A stretch of DNA of 64,000 nt from Mytilus californianus. Lineage: Eukaryota > Mollusca > Bivalvia > Mytilida > Mytilidae. This document shows positions 1-53,320 of this stretch, in pieces (the stretch's first letter is position 1; every line of letters starts with the position of its first letter). Location: the NCBI RefSeq assembly GCF_021869535.1, contig NW_026262734.1:108225088-108289087 (forward strand). The letters are read 5' to 3'. A program made the translations under genes and the position numbers. The notes below the pieces were generated by a model. It ran no database searches. It saw nothing but the letters and a program-made list of their open reading frames with translations, and was not told where the DNA came from.

Positions 1-1574
1 ATGTCATCTGAACAACAGGCCTTCCTTTATAATATTAAACAGCAATACAAATGCAGTTTTATTTTCAAGAGGATATGAATGAGTTTTACTTATAAACAAC
101 TTTCTTCACTGTTGTAAGTGTTGAACAGAGCTTAATCTTTGTCAAACCATTTAGTTTTATATTTCAAAATTAGTATGTAATAGCTGAAAATGTTTATCGT
201 TGTACCATTATTTAAGTTATAAATTTAATGTTAATCATCATATATGCCCCCCCCCCCCTTTCCCCATTACCACCCTCTTATAAATGCAGATCAATTGGTT
301 TCCATACAATGCATAAATCATCTATAAACATTGATGTCAATTCTGTTGTGCACTGTATATGGCGGCACTTTCTAAACAAAAAGCCTGATTATTAAATTTT
401 AATGAACTTTATATTAAGTTACAAAGTACAATATTAAAATGCATGCTTACAAAAGATGGCAAAAAAATCCAGTCCATCTCTATGACTACAGTGCATTCAG
501 GGGCAGACAATCATTTTATCTGAGGGCAGCAGGTATAAACTTAATACTCTACTGTTTCACTTATCTGAGATTTTCAAAAGTTTTTTTTTTATGTAAAATG
601 AATTGGGGGAAAAAACTGAGCTACATTGGATGAAAGTTAGCATTTGATCTGACATTTTTTTTAATTATTCAATTAATGTCCAACAATTGTAAGAGTTGGA
701 AACTGAGAGTTAGACACTCCCCTGCCCCTCCTGTCATAAAAAAATCCTTTGCTACAGTAATGCTTTTAATCTTTACAAGTTCATCCCTAATGTTTTTCCT
801 ATTTCATTTTTAAATCCCAAGTGTATCAATATAAAAGATTAGATCACTATGGTGATTTCTTCTTTCATAAAAATATTCTATTGAAAACATTTCTTAACCT
901 GAATATTCTACCTTCCTTTGATTTAAAAAAAGAAATTTGCATTTTAAATGATCTCTACTTTATAAAATCAATATTACAGACAATCTGTGTTCTACCTTTT
1001 TTAAAGCTTTTTATCTTATTCTCTAAGCAAGAGAAGACATTTATCATAACAGTTCTCAAAGCAAAATAAATGCAAATCTTCTAATAGCCTGCTGTTTTGC
1101 GTCATGCAATTTCAAAAGAAACAACATGCTATTCCCTCTTAATTTACTATTTTAATATCGTGACCATTGAAATCCCTTCCAATCAACAGGGCTTCAGAAT
1201 AATCAGGTCTCAACATGTAGCTGTCGCATATGTTCAATATGACGATGGACTAAAGAGTCTGTCATAAATTTTTTTTAACAAAATTTGTTACCACGAAACC
1301 CCTCCCTGAATCAATGTAACCAGGGGTAAACCAATCAAACAGACCAATACAAACAAAACCTAGAAAACAATGAATTCAATTTGATTGGCATTGGTAATAA
1401 AAAAGGACCAATTTACAAAACCTGTTGCCCCTTTCAGGTAATTGGTTTCTCCCTAAAATTTCAACCCATATTTTACCATTTGAAATACAAAATTTAACCT
1501 AAGCATATAGCAAGAAGTTTTATTTACCTGGTATTGCTGTAAAGTTATTTGTTAAAAGTCTCACCCAAACTTAC
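1..1574. other. Partial intron after the last visible kinesin exon
   Basis: The interval is AT-rich non-coding DNA with a run of C near 247-257. I looked for the next motor exon (IACVSPS..LNTLRYA) on the minus strand and found nothing convincing. Confidence 0.6.
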
Positions 1575-41983
<40,409 letters not shown>

Positions 41984-43385
41984 TTCGTAATATTTCCCCA
42001 AAAGATATATGACAATCTTTTGATTAAATGATATAGAAAACTTCCATAAATTCAACTTTAGAAAAGATATTCCAAAATTAAGAACAAAACAAACAGACTA
42101 AAGAATAGGTGCAAATACACTCTAAGTGCGACCGGTTTGTCACAATAAAAAACATGAAATCCTGCGCGTCAAACAATAATTTATCACAGTTTGCACAATC
42201 CAATGGTGTTATTAAATCTTTTCTTTTATTAAATGTTTCCAAAAACTTCTGAACGACTTAATCGTACAGATTGTTACTACATGTATACACTACGCCCTGT
42301 ATCTAAGATTCATCCAAGTTTTTTCACCACCTCGAGTTTGTTTAAAGTACACAAATCGACACAATACTAATAAATGCCAAAGTACTTCGTTTATTATTCA
42401 TAAACTCAAATGGTGCAGTCCATCTACAAAGCCACGGAAACAATACACACTGATTAAAACATTATCTAATAGACCAACTCAAGCGTGACCCCTGGTGCTT
42501 TAAATCTTAAGTCGGAAAAAAACTGCGAAAATCTCACTAAATTGATAATAAATATCCCTGCTTATACTTGTAATATTTTCCTTAATTACGACTTTGTAAT
42601 AAAAACAATTTTGTGTAATTAATGGAAAACTGCCAAAGCGTGTTTACATGTCAAAGTCTTAATTAGTCGAAGTAATTATAAATCAAAGAATGATTTTGTT
42701 CCAAATCCATTTAATAAATTTTTCAATTGTCTCTCGGGAATTTTATAGACTTGCTAAATATTGACAATATAGTCAAATTTGATTAAATTTTTAAAATAAA
42801 ATCTCGGAGATACACTTAAACTATATAACGTCATAAAATATCTGAAATAATAAAATCATCCCCTGGTGACAAAACTTGGACGAACGCAAACAAATCTCAA
42901 AGCCACTCGAGGATTACGATAATGTTTTTATCCCCCGCACTTCAGAAATAAGATCATATCAAAAAACATATCTTTATGTCACAGTCCGGTCTGAAATAGT
43001 ATCATGAACAGATAATGAGATTTAAATTCAGAAGCATTTTCATAGGAGACAATTTAAATTGTACATTTAATTTTTTTCTAAACCAGATCATTCCTTTGTC
43101 CGTAGGGGGTCCATACAATTGGGTATTTATACCATACACAATTTATGAATGTGTAATCTTTGTGTTTAATTTGGTAAACATTTATTTATTTAACATTTTA
43201 TTAATACAATATCTATGTTCGATGTTTCAAATCAGGTCAAATTCAAAAATCTATTTAGTACAAAAATTGACACAGCAGTAATGCTTTACTTCCCGATTTA
43301 AAGTCGGAATCCAAGCAGGTCATCTTGACCAATTAAGAATCTTCGGATTAGGATTAAAAGAGATTAGGATATACGACAATGAGAC
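41984..43385. other. 5' flank of the kinesin gene
   Basis: This is the candidate promoter region of alternative first exon A. I see no clear TATA box, no CpG island and no supported gene. Confidence 0.4.
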
Positions 43386-46016
43386 ATCAAACCAGGGCGC
43401 AAACCGAAATAGTCAAAATCAGTATAGCGTTCGAAGACTTTGGGAAACCCTTAAAGAGCCAGCAACCCAGGAGTCATACCGAAATAGACAAAATCAGTTA
43501 AGCGTTCGAAGACTTTGGGAAACCCTTAAAGAGACAGCAACCTAGGAGATAAACCGAAATAGACAAAATCAGTAAAGCGTTCGAAGGCTTTGGGAAACCC
43601 TTAAAGAGACAGCAACCTAGAAGTCAAACCGAAACAGACAAAATGAGTAAAGCGTTCGAGGTTTTGAGAAATTCTTAAAGCGACAGCAAACCAGGGCGCA
43701 AACCGAAATAGACAAAATCAGTAAAGTGTTCGACGGCTTTGGGATACCCTTAAAGAGACAGCAACCCAGGAGTCAAACCGAAATAGACAAAATCAGTAAA
43801 GCGTTCGAAGGCTTTGAGAAACCCTTCAAGAGACAGCAACCCAGGACGTAAACCGAAATAGTCAAAATTAGTAAAGCGTTCGAAGGCTTTGGGAAACCCT
43901 TAAAGAGACAGCAACATAGGAGTCAAACCGAAATAGACAAAATGAGTAAAGCGTTCGAGGTTTTGAGAAATTCTTAAAGCGACAGCAAACCAGGGCGCAA
44001 ACCGAAATAGACAAAATCAGTAAAGTATTCGATGGCTTTGGGATACCCTTAAAGAGACAGCAACCCAGGAGTCAAACCGAAATAGACAAAATCAGTAAAG
44101 CGTTCGAAGGCTTTGAGAAACCCTTCAAGAGACAGCAACCCAGGACGTAAACCGAAATAGTCAAAATCAGTAAAGCGTTCGAAGGCTTTGGGAAACCCTT
44201 AAAGAGACAGCAACCTAGGAGTCAAACCGAAATAGACAAAATGAGTAAAGCGTTCGAGGTTTTGAGAAACCCCTAAAGAGACAGCAAACCAGGGCGCAAA
44301 CCGAAATAGACAAAATGAGTAAAGCGTTCGAAGGATTTGAGAAACCCTTAAAGAGACAGCAAACCAGGACGTAAACCGAAATAGACAAAATCAGTAAAGC
44401 GCTCGAGGGCTATTAGAAATCCTTAAAGAGACAGCAACCCAGGACTTAAACCGAAATAGACAAAATCAGTAAAGCGTTCGAAGGCTTTGGGAAACCCGTA
44501 AAGAGACAGCAACCTAGGAGATAAACCGAAATAGACAAAATCAGTTAAGCGTTCGAAGACTTTGGGAAACCCTTAAAGAGACAGCAACCTAGGAGATAAA
44601 CCGAAATAGACAAAATCAGTAAAGCGTTCGAAGGCTTTGGGAAACCCTTAAAGAGACAGCAACCTAGAAGTCAAACCGAAACAGACAAAATGAGTAAAGC
44701 GTTCGAGGTTTTGAGAAATTCTTAAAGCGACAGCAAACCAGGGCGCAAACCGAAATAGACAAAATCAGTAAAGTGTTCGACGGCTTTGGGATACCCTTAA
44801 AGAGACAGCAACCCAGGAGTCAAACCGAAATAGACAAAATCAGTAAAGCGTTCGAAGGCTTTGAGAAACCCTTCAAGAGACAGCAACCCAGGACGTAAAC
44901 CGAAATAGTCAAAATTAGTAAAGCGTTCGAAGGCTTTGGGAAACCCTTAAAGAGACAGCAACCTAGGAGTCAAACCGAAATAGACAAAATGAGTAAAGCG
45001 TTCGAGGTTTTGAGAAATTCTTAAAGCGACAGCAAACCAGGGCGCAAACCGAAATAGACAAAATCAGTAAAGTGTTCGATGGCTTTGGGATACCCTTAAA
45101 GAGACAGCAACCCAGGAGTCAAACCGAAATAGACAAAATCAGTAAAGCGTTCGAAGGCTTTGAGAAACCCTTCAAGAGACAGCAACCCAGGACGTAAACC
45201 GAAATAGTCAAAATCAGTAAAGCGTTCGAAGGCTTTGGGAAACCCTTAAAGAGACAGCAACCTAGGAGTCAAACCGAAATAGACAAAATGAGTAAAGCGT
45301 TCGAGGTTTTGAGAAACCCCTAAAGAGACAGCAAACCAGGGCGCAAACCGAAATAGACAAAATGAGTAAAGCGTTCGAAGGATTTGAGAAACCCTTAAAG
45401 AGACAGCAAACCAGGACGTAAACCGAAATAGACAAAATCAGTAAAGCGCTCGAGGGCTATTAGAAATCCTTAAAGAGACAGCAACCCAGGACTTAAACCG
45501 AAATAGACAAAATCAGTAAAGCGTTCGAAGGCTTTGGGAAACCCGTAAAGAGACAGCAACCCAGGACTTTAACCGAAATAGACAAAATCAGTAAAGCGTT
45601 CGAAGGCTTTGGGAAACCCTTTAGGAGACAGCAACCCAGGAGTCAAACCGAAATAGACAAAATCAGTAAAACGTTCGAAGGCTTTGAGAAACCCTTCAAG
45701 AAACAGCAAACCAGGACATTAACCGAAATAGACAAAATCAGTAAAGCGCTCGAGGGCTTTGAGAAATCCTTAAAGAGACAACAAGCCAGGACGTAAACCG
45801 AAATAGTCAAAATCAGTTAAGCGCTTGAGGGCTTTGAGAAATCCTTAAAGAGACAGCAACCCAGGAGTCAAACCGAAATAGACAAAATCAGTAAAGCGTT
45901 CGAGGAGTTTGAGAAACCCTTAAGGAGACAGTAACCCAGATGTCAAACCGAAAGAGACAAAATCAGTAAAGCGTTCGAGGAGTTTGAATTTTTCTAGAAG
46001 AGACAGCAACCCAATG
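43386..46016 (+). repeat. 75-bp tandem array, about 35 copies with higher-order structure
   Basis: The unit is ACCGAAATAGACAAAATCAG, then TAAAGCGTTCGAAGGCTTTG, then GGAAACCCTTAAAGAGACAG, then CAACCCAGGAGTCAA. Variants recur in fixed order: a block starting near 43621 is repeated from 44668, about 1047 bp later, so a roughly 1-kb multimer has been duplicated. One frame of the unit is open for all 25 codons (TEIDKISKAFEGFGKPLKRQ then QPRSQ), but many units carry TAA in that frame. Confidence 0.95.
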
Positions 46017-46070
46017 ACACAAAAATCCAGATTACTGTGTTTTGTGTTTATGGGTTGCTGTCTCGTAGAT
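46003..46070. other. Inverted copy of the array motif at the array's right edge
   Basis: AGAGACAGCAACCCA is followed within 60 bases by TGGGTTGCTGTCTCGT, an inverted copy of the last part of the 75-bp unit. It could form a hairpin that terminates the array, or be the inverted end of a parent element. Confidence 0.55.
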
Positions 46071-46434
46071 GCACCCTAGCTTCATTTCCGTATTCTTTAA
46101 CGGTTATGCCGTATTTTTCTTCACTTTCTTGTTCATTATTCTCTGTTCTGTATGTTTCGGCAACCCAAACTCTCATAACCGATGTATAAGGGATATTGCC
46201 AGATGTTGAGATAACTCGAATTATTTAATCCCTCTCCTTAATCTATTCTCAATGTATAGTGCTCGAAGGAGCAACGGAATATAGCTCATTGAATTATTCA
46301 GGTTAAGTTATTCTCTGTCAATCGGATCAGATCATTCACTTAGTTCCGTTATATTTGTTTATCGCTATAGTGTACAAATCTTACGAAGCGAATTGACAGA
46401 TCTGATTTTTTTTCAAATTACTTCTTTAAGGAAG

Positions 46435-46493
46435 ATTGATTCATTGTTGGTTGCTTAACGTCCCATGACAAATATTTCATGTATATCTAGGAT
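46435..46493 (+). repeat. Dispersed repeat fragment (GTTGCTTAACGTC family)
   Basis: GATTCATTGTTGGTTGCTTA followed by ACGTCCCATGACAAATATTT matches the 2052-2128 family in inverse orientation. A further copy is at 51995-52050. The rest of 46071-47387 shows nothing I can support. Confidence 0.55.
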
Positions 46494-47387
46494 GAAAAAA
46501 TGCAAAAGTAATTTTTGCGTAGGGTTTAGTTCATGATTTGCAGGGTTTTAGAATTAACAGTAACATTTTCGCCGTTTGTATATTGACAATGTATTCAATA
46601 AACTTCGTAGTAAAATGACTACCGGGGAATAATGCGAAACTTATTCACACGCAAAAAATTTCTAGAGATTGACATCTTTTATTTTAAAAGAGATGCAAGG
46701 CCTCACTGTGACTTTGAGATGAAGAAAAGCAATAAAAGCGCTGTTCCTTTGCTTTTTGTGCGTTTTTGCTGTTCTGATTTTGTGTCATGGATGAATATCC
46801 CATATCCTTTGTTTTTCTATTATTAAGTAAAACCATTGTATCCTTAGACAAGAAGACCATAATTAAACCAATACTTTTCCTATTCCCTTCTTCCTCACTT
46901 ACACTTACACGACTTATATAGTAGATCAATACAATAGATCGATTAACATTTTACACCTCAATAAATGACAACACGATCAAACACTTTAGAAACGTTTTAT
47001 CTCATTATTTAATTACTCTGGACGATAAATGGCTTTACAAGATTTGTTCTGTTAATAGCAATCTCCTAACTGCTCGTTAATTCTGAATCAAAAGCCCTTG
47101 ATGGTGTTCCTAAAAGTCAATGAATTTAATGACATTTCAGATGAATTAAACGTTTCATAAATATCATTAACTGAAATGGGTTTGTTTCATGTAAATAGAT
47201 TTAGGACGTCGATCTAAATGTCTGAAAAATGCCGGATAGAGGAACGCGGAAGACCTAAGAAGGATGACTGTTAAAAACTTCGACGAAAAGATCGATTTAA
47301 TAGGTGAAAGCTAATTAAAGAATGATGCACTAACCCTGTGCATTCTGATGTTGTATTTTAATACTTTCAAATCCCATAGTGATTGGA

Positions 47388-48088
47388 TACACATGTATCC
47401 CCTGGGACATAGGTTACACATGTGTCTACTGCAACATAGGGTATACATCATAAATACGACATGTATATCTACTGCAACATAGGATATAGATATAAGAAGA
47501 TGTGGTATGAGTGCCAATGAGACAACTCTCCATCCAAGTCACAATTTATAAAAGTAAACCATTATAGGTCAAAGTACGGTCTTCAACACGGAGCCTTGGC
47601 TCACACCGCACAGCAAGCTATAAAGGGCCCCAAAAATTACTAGTGTAAAACCATTTAAACGGGAAAACCAACGGTCTAATCTATATAAAAAACGAGAAAC
47701 GAGAAATACTTATGAACCACATCATATACATGTATCTACTGGAACATAGGGCACACATGTATTTACTGGAACATAGGGCACACATGTATTTACTGGAACA
47801 TAGGACACAGATGTATTTACTGGAACACATGGCACACATGTTTTTATTGGAACATATGGTATACATGTATCAACTGGTACATAGGGTATACACGGATTGA
47901 CTGGAACGTATGGTAGACATGTATCTACTGGAACATTTGGCACACGTGTGTATCTACTGTAACATAGTGTATACATGTATCTACTGTAACATAGTGTATA
48001 CATGTATCGACTGGCACATAAGGTTAACATGTATCGACTGAAACGTATGGTATACATATATATTTACTGGTACTGGAACATATAGGGT
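47388..48088 (+). repeat. 27-bp tandem array interrupted by a dispersed repeat
   Basis: Units near ACATGTATCTACTGGAACAT followed by AGGGTAT occur as three or four copies at 47388-47487 and about 13 copies at 47724-48088. Between them sits an inserted repeat. Open frames of 60-110 codons on both strands arise because the unit is nine codons long. Confidence 0.9.
47488..47714 (-). mobile_element. Dispersed repeat inserted in the 27-bp array
   Basis: It starts AAGAAGATGTGGTATGAGTG, then CCAATGAGACAACTCTCCAT, and continues GTACGGTCTTCAACACGGAG, AGCAAGCTATAAAGGGCCCC and AAACGGGAAAACCAACGGTC. It is the reverse complement of the family at 3735-4190 at its start, with a longer inner part. Confidence 0.75.
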
Positions 48089-48454
48089 GTTATATATGTA
48101 TTACATATATCTTCTAGAACACAAGTACTGGGATATATATGATATATACGCATCTTTTTAACGTGGGAATGAAAAACCTAAATATGACTTCGGGTATTTC
48201 ATTTTTAATTTGATCTTTTTGTTTTGTTTCTAAATAGGTTTTACAAAATAAAACAAAAAATGAATAAAATAAGATATGTTGTGTATACGTCCAAAAAGAG
48301 AGGAACATGAGAAACAGAAAATATCTAAAATTGTCTAATTGTTAGCACATGATCTCCAACACTAGACAATATGTCAGTGGAACAACAAATAGTAATACAA
48401 AGAAGGATGTCCGATACCAAAAACCAGTCCACTCAACCTTTCTGGCGCACCTGG

Positions 48455-48560
48455 GTACCCCCCTTTTTTGTGGGGTTCGTGTTGCATAGTCTTAAGTTTC
48501 CTATGTATTGTTTTGTGGATTAGTTCGTCTTTTCGTCGTTAATGTCAATGTCAGATTTTC
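48455..48560 (+). repeat. Dispersed repeat (GGGGTTCGTGTTG family)
   Basis: TGTGGGGTTCGTGTTGCATA...CTTAAGTTTCCTATG...TTGTTTTGTGGATTAG. A relative with GTGGGGTCTGTGTTGATCAA...GTATC lies at 59100-59255. I recall this as a common mollusc transcript-associated repeat. Confidence 0.45.
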
Positions 48561-48776
48561 TTCGACTCTTGAGTTTAAAAAGTCCGTTTTTTACCTTCTG
48601 CCTACTTTTCTTTTTCGCAATACTAGCACACTAGTGGTATACAACAAACAACATTCGTCACGTCTGAAGGTTTCTTGCTGTCTTGAGAATTTTGTGTTGA
48701 TGGTAGGTCTTTAACATATGTTCACAACTTTCTTAGCATTGCAGCAGGTGTGCGTTAGACAGGATTGTACCAAATG

Positions 48777-49430
48777 CTATGCTGCTTATGGGGATATGAT
48801 ATATCTTTACAGCATAACACAATAAAACTCGGCGCGACCGTAAGCGTGACTTTTAGTATAGACACTTTTCTATTGTTGGAGCTCTATATGTTTTGTGTCG
48901 TTGGTGTACTGTATATTGACAATATAATATATATTACCAAATATATGAACATAAGGAAATGTTTGGTATACGTTAACGAGACAGCAACACAAAAGAAACA
49001 AGGAAACGGTTTGCTCCGACCATACATGGTTGAAACCTGAATACTATACGAGCACATGCATACTTTATGAACGCATAAACATTATAGGAACACTATACCT
49101 GTTGCTTCGTAAGCTTGCTCTTCTGATAGTAAATCCTTGAGACATTACAGGTTCCTTTTAAAACAATTTCACATTGGTTTATGTTAAATTTTATAAATCT
49201 GGAGTCTAAATCTAATGTTAATGTCCGTATAATTTCAATTGAAACACTGCACAAATCTAATTGTTTGTATAGAAGTAAGTGGTTGTCGTAAATTTTGAGT
49301 TTAAATTAGAAACCCAACCAAATATGTGGTAATTTAAAAAGTAGGTTAAGATTTAGTATTCCTTGGAGTCATTCTATTGTTACCATAAAATAAACTTTGT
49401 GACATTAATATTTTTATGAATTTAGATCTT
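48777..49430 (+). repeat. Source-type copy of a 652-bp duplicated segment
   Basis: From ATGCTGCTTATGGGGATATG to ATTTTTATGAATTTAGATCT this segment reappears at 52666-53317, offset 3887 bases and apparently without differences. It contains an 88-codon open frame without recognisable features. Confidence 0.9.
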
Positions 49431-50640
49431 TATTGAAAATTTAAAACATCACTAATTTCATTCGATAGTTATTTTAAAGTGAAAGATAAATATTGACCAT
49501 TTAGACTTAATTTTAATTTTCAAAAGCCTTAAGACGAACAATTCCACGGAAATAATTAAACACTCAAGCTTTCCGCATTCTCTCGATATGTCACCATGGA
49601 ATAATCATAAATAGATAAACAAATAAACAGAGTAATAATTATTAATACATAAAAAAGGTAAAATATTGAGCAATATATTTTTTTTTAGAAGGAATCAGCC
49701 CGTGATTTAAAAGGAAAGATTAGTTTTCAAACGCCTACGCTATCAACAGTTGTCTCATAGCATGAATGATATTTGCTTCGTCCTTATTTCTCTACCCCTC
49801 ACCATGGCTCCAAAGAAATTGTACACAAACTTTCAATAACAAATGATTTACCATATACACATCTTATTTGTGCTCAGCCTTGATTATTTGATATCCAATC
49901 TAAATTTTTGGTATCACATATCTGTAGCGAAGTGGGAGTTAACATGCTTAAGTTTGGGGTTTCATTTCTATGTACAAATGTACATGTATATATATAATTC
50001 ACTACATTTACATGGTTACTGTATTGTTAAGATTTTGATCTCATGAATCTATAGATAAAGCTATCACCATTTAAGTGACCAATATTGATCTTAGATATAA
50101 ATAGAATCACCGTGTTGCCGTCAATTCCACGATTGACGGTCGGAGTCATTGGCAACAAAAAGGCGCAATCGCATTCCGCAATTTCATCACATTTCAAAAG
50201 CTTCTTGTCGCCAGTTAAACGACGACTGTAGTTCTTCAACTACTGTAATGCTATTCCTTAATTATTGTAGGAGTCAGTTGATCTTTTTTCCCCATGGAAA
50301 TATCATATTGCGATATTCAGGTTTGAACTTGCGTACTTGTGTTTCAACAGAAATGGCTATGCTTTATTTAGGATTGAGTGTTACGCCAGAAATTCGTGAC
50401 CTGCGCACATCATAAACCGATTGTTTACGTATATAAATCTACATTGCAGCCTTTTTTGTGTCTACTCATAAGAAACAATCATCAATAAGCAAAAATGAAG
50501 GATTAAAGAGCAAAGACGAATAAATCACTCCCAAATAACCCGACTATAAGAATAGGACTATTTGTGATGTCCAGGAAATGTATGCGAATACTTTATTTAC
50601 TAAAGGACTATATCACAGTTAGTCTGCATCATAAATATGT
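49431..50640. other. Intergenic, nothing supported
   Basis: AT-rich. Overlapping open frames on both strands at 50027-50415 have no recognisable domain and no splice support. Confidence 0.4.
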
Positions 50641-50843
50641 TTACAATTACGGCATACGCAAAACTATGTCATTGATAAAACAAACTTACAATTACGGCAT
50701 GCGCAAAACTATGTCATTGATAAAACAAACTTACAATTACGGCATGCGCAAAACTATGTCATTGATAAAACAAACTTACAATTACGGCATGCGCAAAACT
50801 ATGTCATTGATAAAACAAACTTACAATTAATAAAACAAACTTA
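50641..50843 (+). repeat. 45-bp tandem repeat, 4 copies plus remnant
   Basis: Units AATTACGGCATGCGCAAAAC then TATGTCATTGATAAAACAAA and CTTAC start at 50645, 50690, 50735 and 50780. The copies are nearly identical. The 15-codon unit gives a repeated YNYGMRKTMSLIKQT in an 88-codon open frame, which is probably not a gene. Confidence 0.92.
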
Positions 50844-52098
50844 CGTTGGGAGGAGTAGAGACCTGCTGGAAGACGGCACACTGTTTTCCTGATTTTTCTT
50901 CCTTTTGTTGTTTAGTCCTTTATAAGTATCGAATTTCATCTCCAGTTTTCTATTTTAGTTTCCTTATTGTTGAATAATAAAATGAACTCTTATTCAGAAA
51001 CTGAACAAAACAACTTATGATTCCATGTAAAAAGTTTTGAGTATATTTGTTGTTATCAATAACAGTTATGATCTCCCATTTTATGTCGTTAACTATCCAT
51101 TTTATTTGGAAAAATACATCAGATTTCTTTTATAGAATAATCCCAGGGTTAACTACAATCAATAAATAATATGTTATAAATGATGATATTTCATACAAAA
51201 CATTATAATTTAAAACTATAAATATTTTAAAAATGGTCTACAGATCAGGAAACGCATAAAATTGTAAACCGAAACGAATGGTTCTATATATCCTCTTTCA
51301 ACTCAATTTCTAGTCATTTCCTTTACGCATTTTATTACAGGAATAAGTGTTAAATTTTAAAATGTTAAATAACTACTAAATTAAGTGATTTTGCTAACCT
51401 TTGTAAAAATATCTAAATCCGTGTTTTAGTAAGTTATTAAAATCGTACATATAATTTCCACTGTTGCAAGAAATCGGACATCAAAAAGAAATATTCTATT
51501 GTACAGAAATTATGTACGTTTCCAATAAAAACATACCAAATCGATCTCTTGAAGAAGATCTCAAATTTCTCAATCATGACTGGAAACGTTACATTTTTTA
51601 AAGTCGAAATAATGATAATTGAACGGATATAAACAATCTTGTTAAATGGTGTTAAAATTATAGTGGGGTTCAAAACACACATTCAGTTAAGGAATGTTGT
51701 TTACAGTGAGTTAATTATTTCTATCCATAATTCCTCCGTTTTTCATTGCAAAAACAGAGTTAAAATGTTTGCCCTATTTTTAAAAAATCGATACTTAACA
51801 TCTCCTTTATAGAGGCATATATATATATATATATAAGCACGTAGCCGTCATTCAGGACTAGAATTTTCAACATGTCGAATGCAGGCGGTACATGGAAAGG
51901 ACCATGTTTACTATGGGTACTTAACTGTCTGACTGATATAATGATGCAAAATCTGAAAGAAAGAGTCCACCTCTCTCACTTTATATATACAATTAATTGA
52001 TTGTTGCTTGCTTAACGTCCGTTGGCCAATATTTCATGCATATTCAGAACGATAACAAACACTATGGCTTTACTTATTGTTGAAGGCCGTACGGTGAA

Positions 52099-52665
52099 TT
52101 ATAGTTGTTAATTTCTGTGTCATTTTGGTCTCTTGTGAAGAGTTGTCTCATTTGCAATCATACCTCATCTTCTTTTTTTATATATACTAACTATGATAAG
52201 ACATCTTCTTTTTTTATATATACTAACTATGATAAGAAGTTTTGTAAGATAGGCCGACAGGGATGATGAAAGTATATGGCTTCATCTAAACTTTGAGACT
52301 ACCACTTGATGATATGGATAAGCTTAATTCAGTGTATTTTGCCTTGCAACATGCCACTGACGACCCTTTTGATTGTTGTTGCTAGGGTTCTTTGGTGGGC
52401 AGGTGCACTGTGTATCGGATTTAACGCCTTTATTTATATTCATCAGCTCCTCAAAGGATATGAAGGTTGTCTGGTGTAAGGTAAAATTTCAAATTATGTC
52501 CAATATGTCCTTAATGGCAGTTAACATTTCCAGACCATCCTTAGGGTCCACACAATTTTAGAACCAAGAGCTATTGCATAAGTAATTCTCGTACTGAATA
52601 CTAGTGTTTTAAACTGCACTTCGATACTTACACCACATTTGTCAAGAGAGCGCCCAATTGATTCT
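52099..52665 (+). repeat. 567-bp direct repeat, left copy
   Basis: It runs from TTATAGTTGTTAATTTCTGT to GAGAGCGCCCAATTGATTCT and is repeated at 53321-53887, offset 1222, with no difference noticed. Its first part is the end of the 3735-4190 dispersed family. It includes a small internal tandem (ATCTTCTTTTTTTATATATA, then CTAACTATGATAAGA) in two copies. Confidence 0.92.
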
Positions 52666-53317
52666 ATGCTGCTTATGGGGATATGATATATCTTTACAGC
52701 ATAACACAATAAAACTCGGCGCGACCGTAAGCGTGACTTTTAGTATAGACACTTTTCTATTGTTGGAGCTCTATATGTTTTGTGTCGTTGGTGTACTGTA
52801 TATTGACAATATAATATATATTACCAAATATATGAACATAAGGAAATGTTTGGTATACGTTAACGAGACAGCAACACAAAAGAAACAAGGAAACGGTTTG
52901 CTCCGACCATACATGGTTGAAACCTGAATACTATACGAGCACATGCATACTTTATGAACGCATAAACATTATAGGAACACTATACCTGTTGCTTCGTAAG
53001 CTTGCTCTTCTGATAGTAAATCCTTGAGACATTACAGGTTCCTTTTAAAACAATTTCACATTGGTTTATGTTAAATTTTATAAATCTGGAGTCTAAATCT
53101 AATGTTAATGTCCGTATAATTTCAATTGAAACACTGCACAAATCTAATTGTTTGTATAGAAGTAAGTGGTTGTCGTAAATTTTGAGTTTAAATTAGAAAC
53201 CCAACCAAATATGTGGTAATTTAAAAAGTAGGTTAAGATTTAGTATTCCTTGGAGTCATTCTATTGTTACCATAAAATAAACTTTGTGACATTAATATTT
53301 TTATGAATTTAGATCTT
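52666..53317 (+). repeat. 652-bp insert between two direct repeats
   Basis: The insert is the same sequence as 48779-49430. It is followed by three bases and then the right copy of the 567-bp repeat. The arrangement is direct repeat, foreign segment, direct repeat. Confidence 0.92.
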
Positions 53318-53320
53318 ATA

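Noticed and set aside
498..535. Minus-strand CTGCCCTCAG acceptor-like site followed by ATAAAATGATTGTCTGCCC
   Set aside because: In the phase required by the donor at 1574 it hits a stop after two codons.
1170..1260. Possible next motor exon (minus strand reads ...SIVILNICDSYMLRP...)
   Set aside because: Only a vague resemblance to IACVSPSSYML...LNTLRYA; no acceptor with pyrimidine tract, and the frame after SYML does not fit.
48777..49040. 88-codon open frame, duplicated at 52658-52927
   Set aside because: It is identical because the DNA segment was duplicated recently; hydrophobic but without recognisable domain, signal or splice context.
50027..50415. Overlapping open frames of 70 and 88 codons on opposite strands
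   Set aside because: No domain, no splice context, and overlap on both strands; likely chance.
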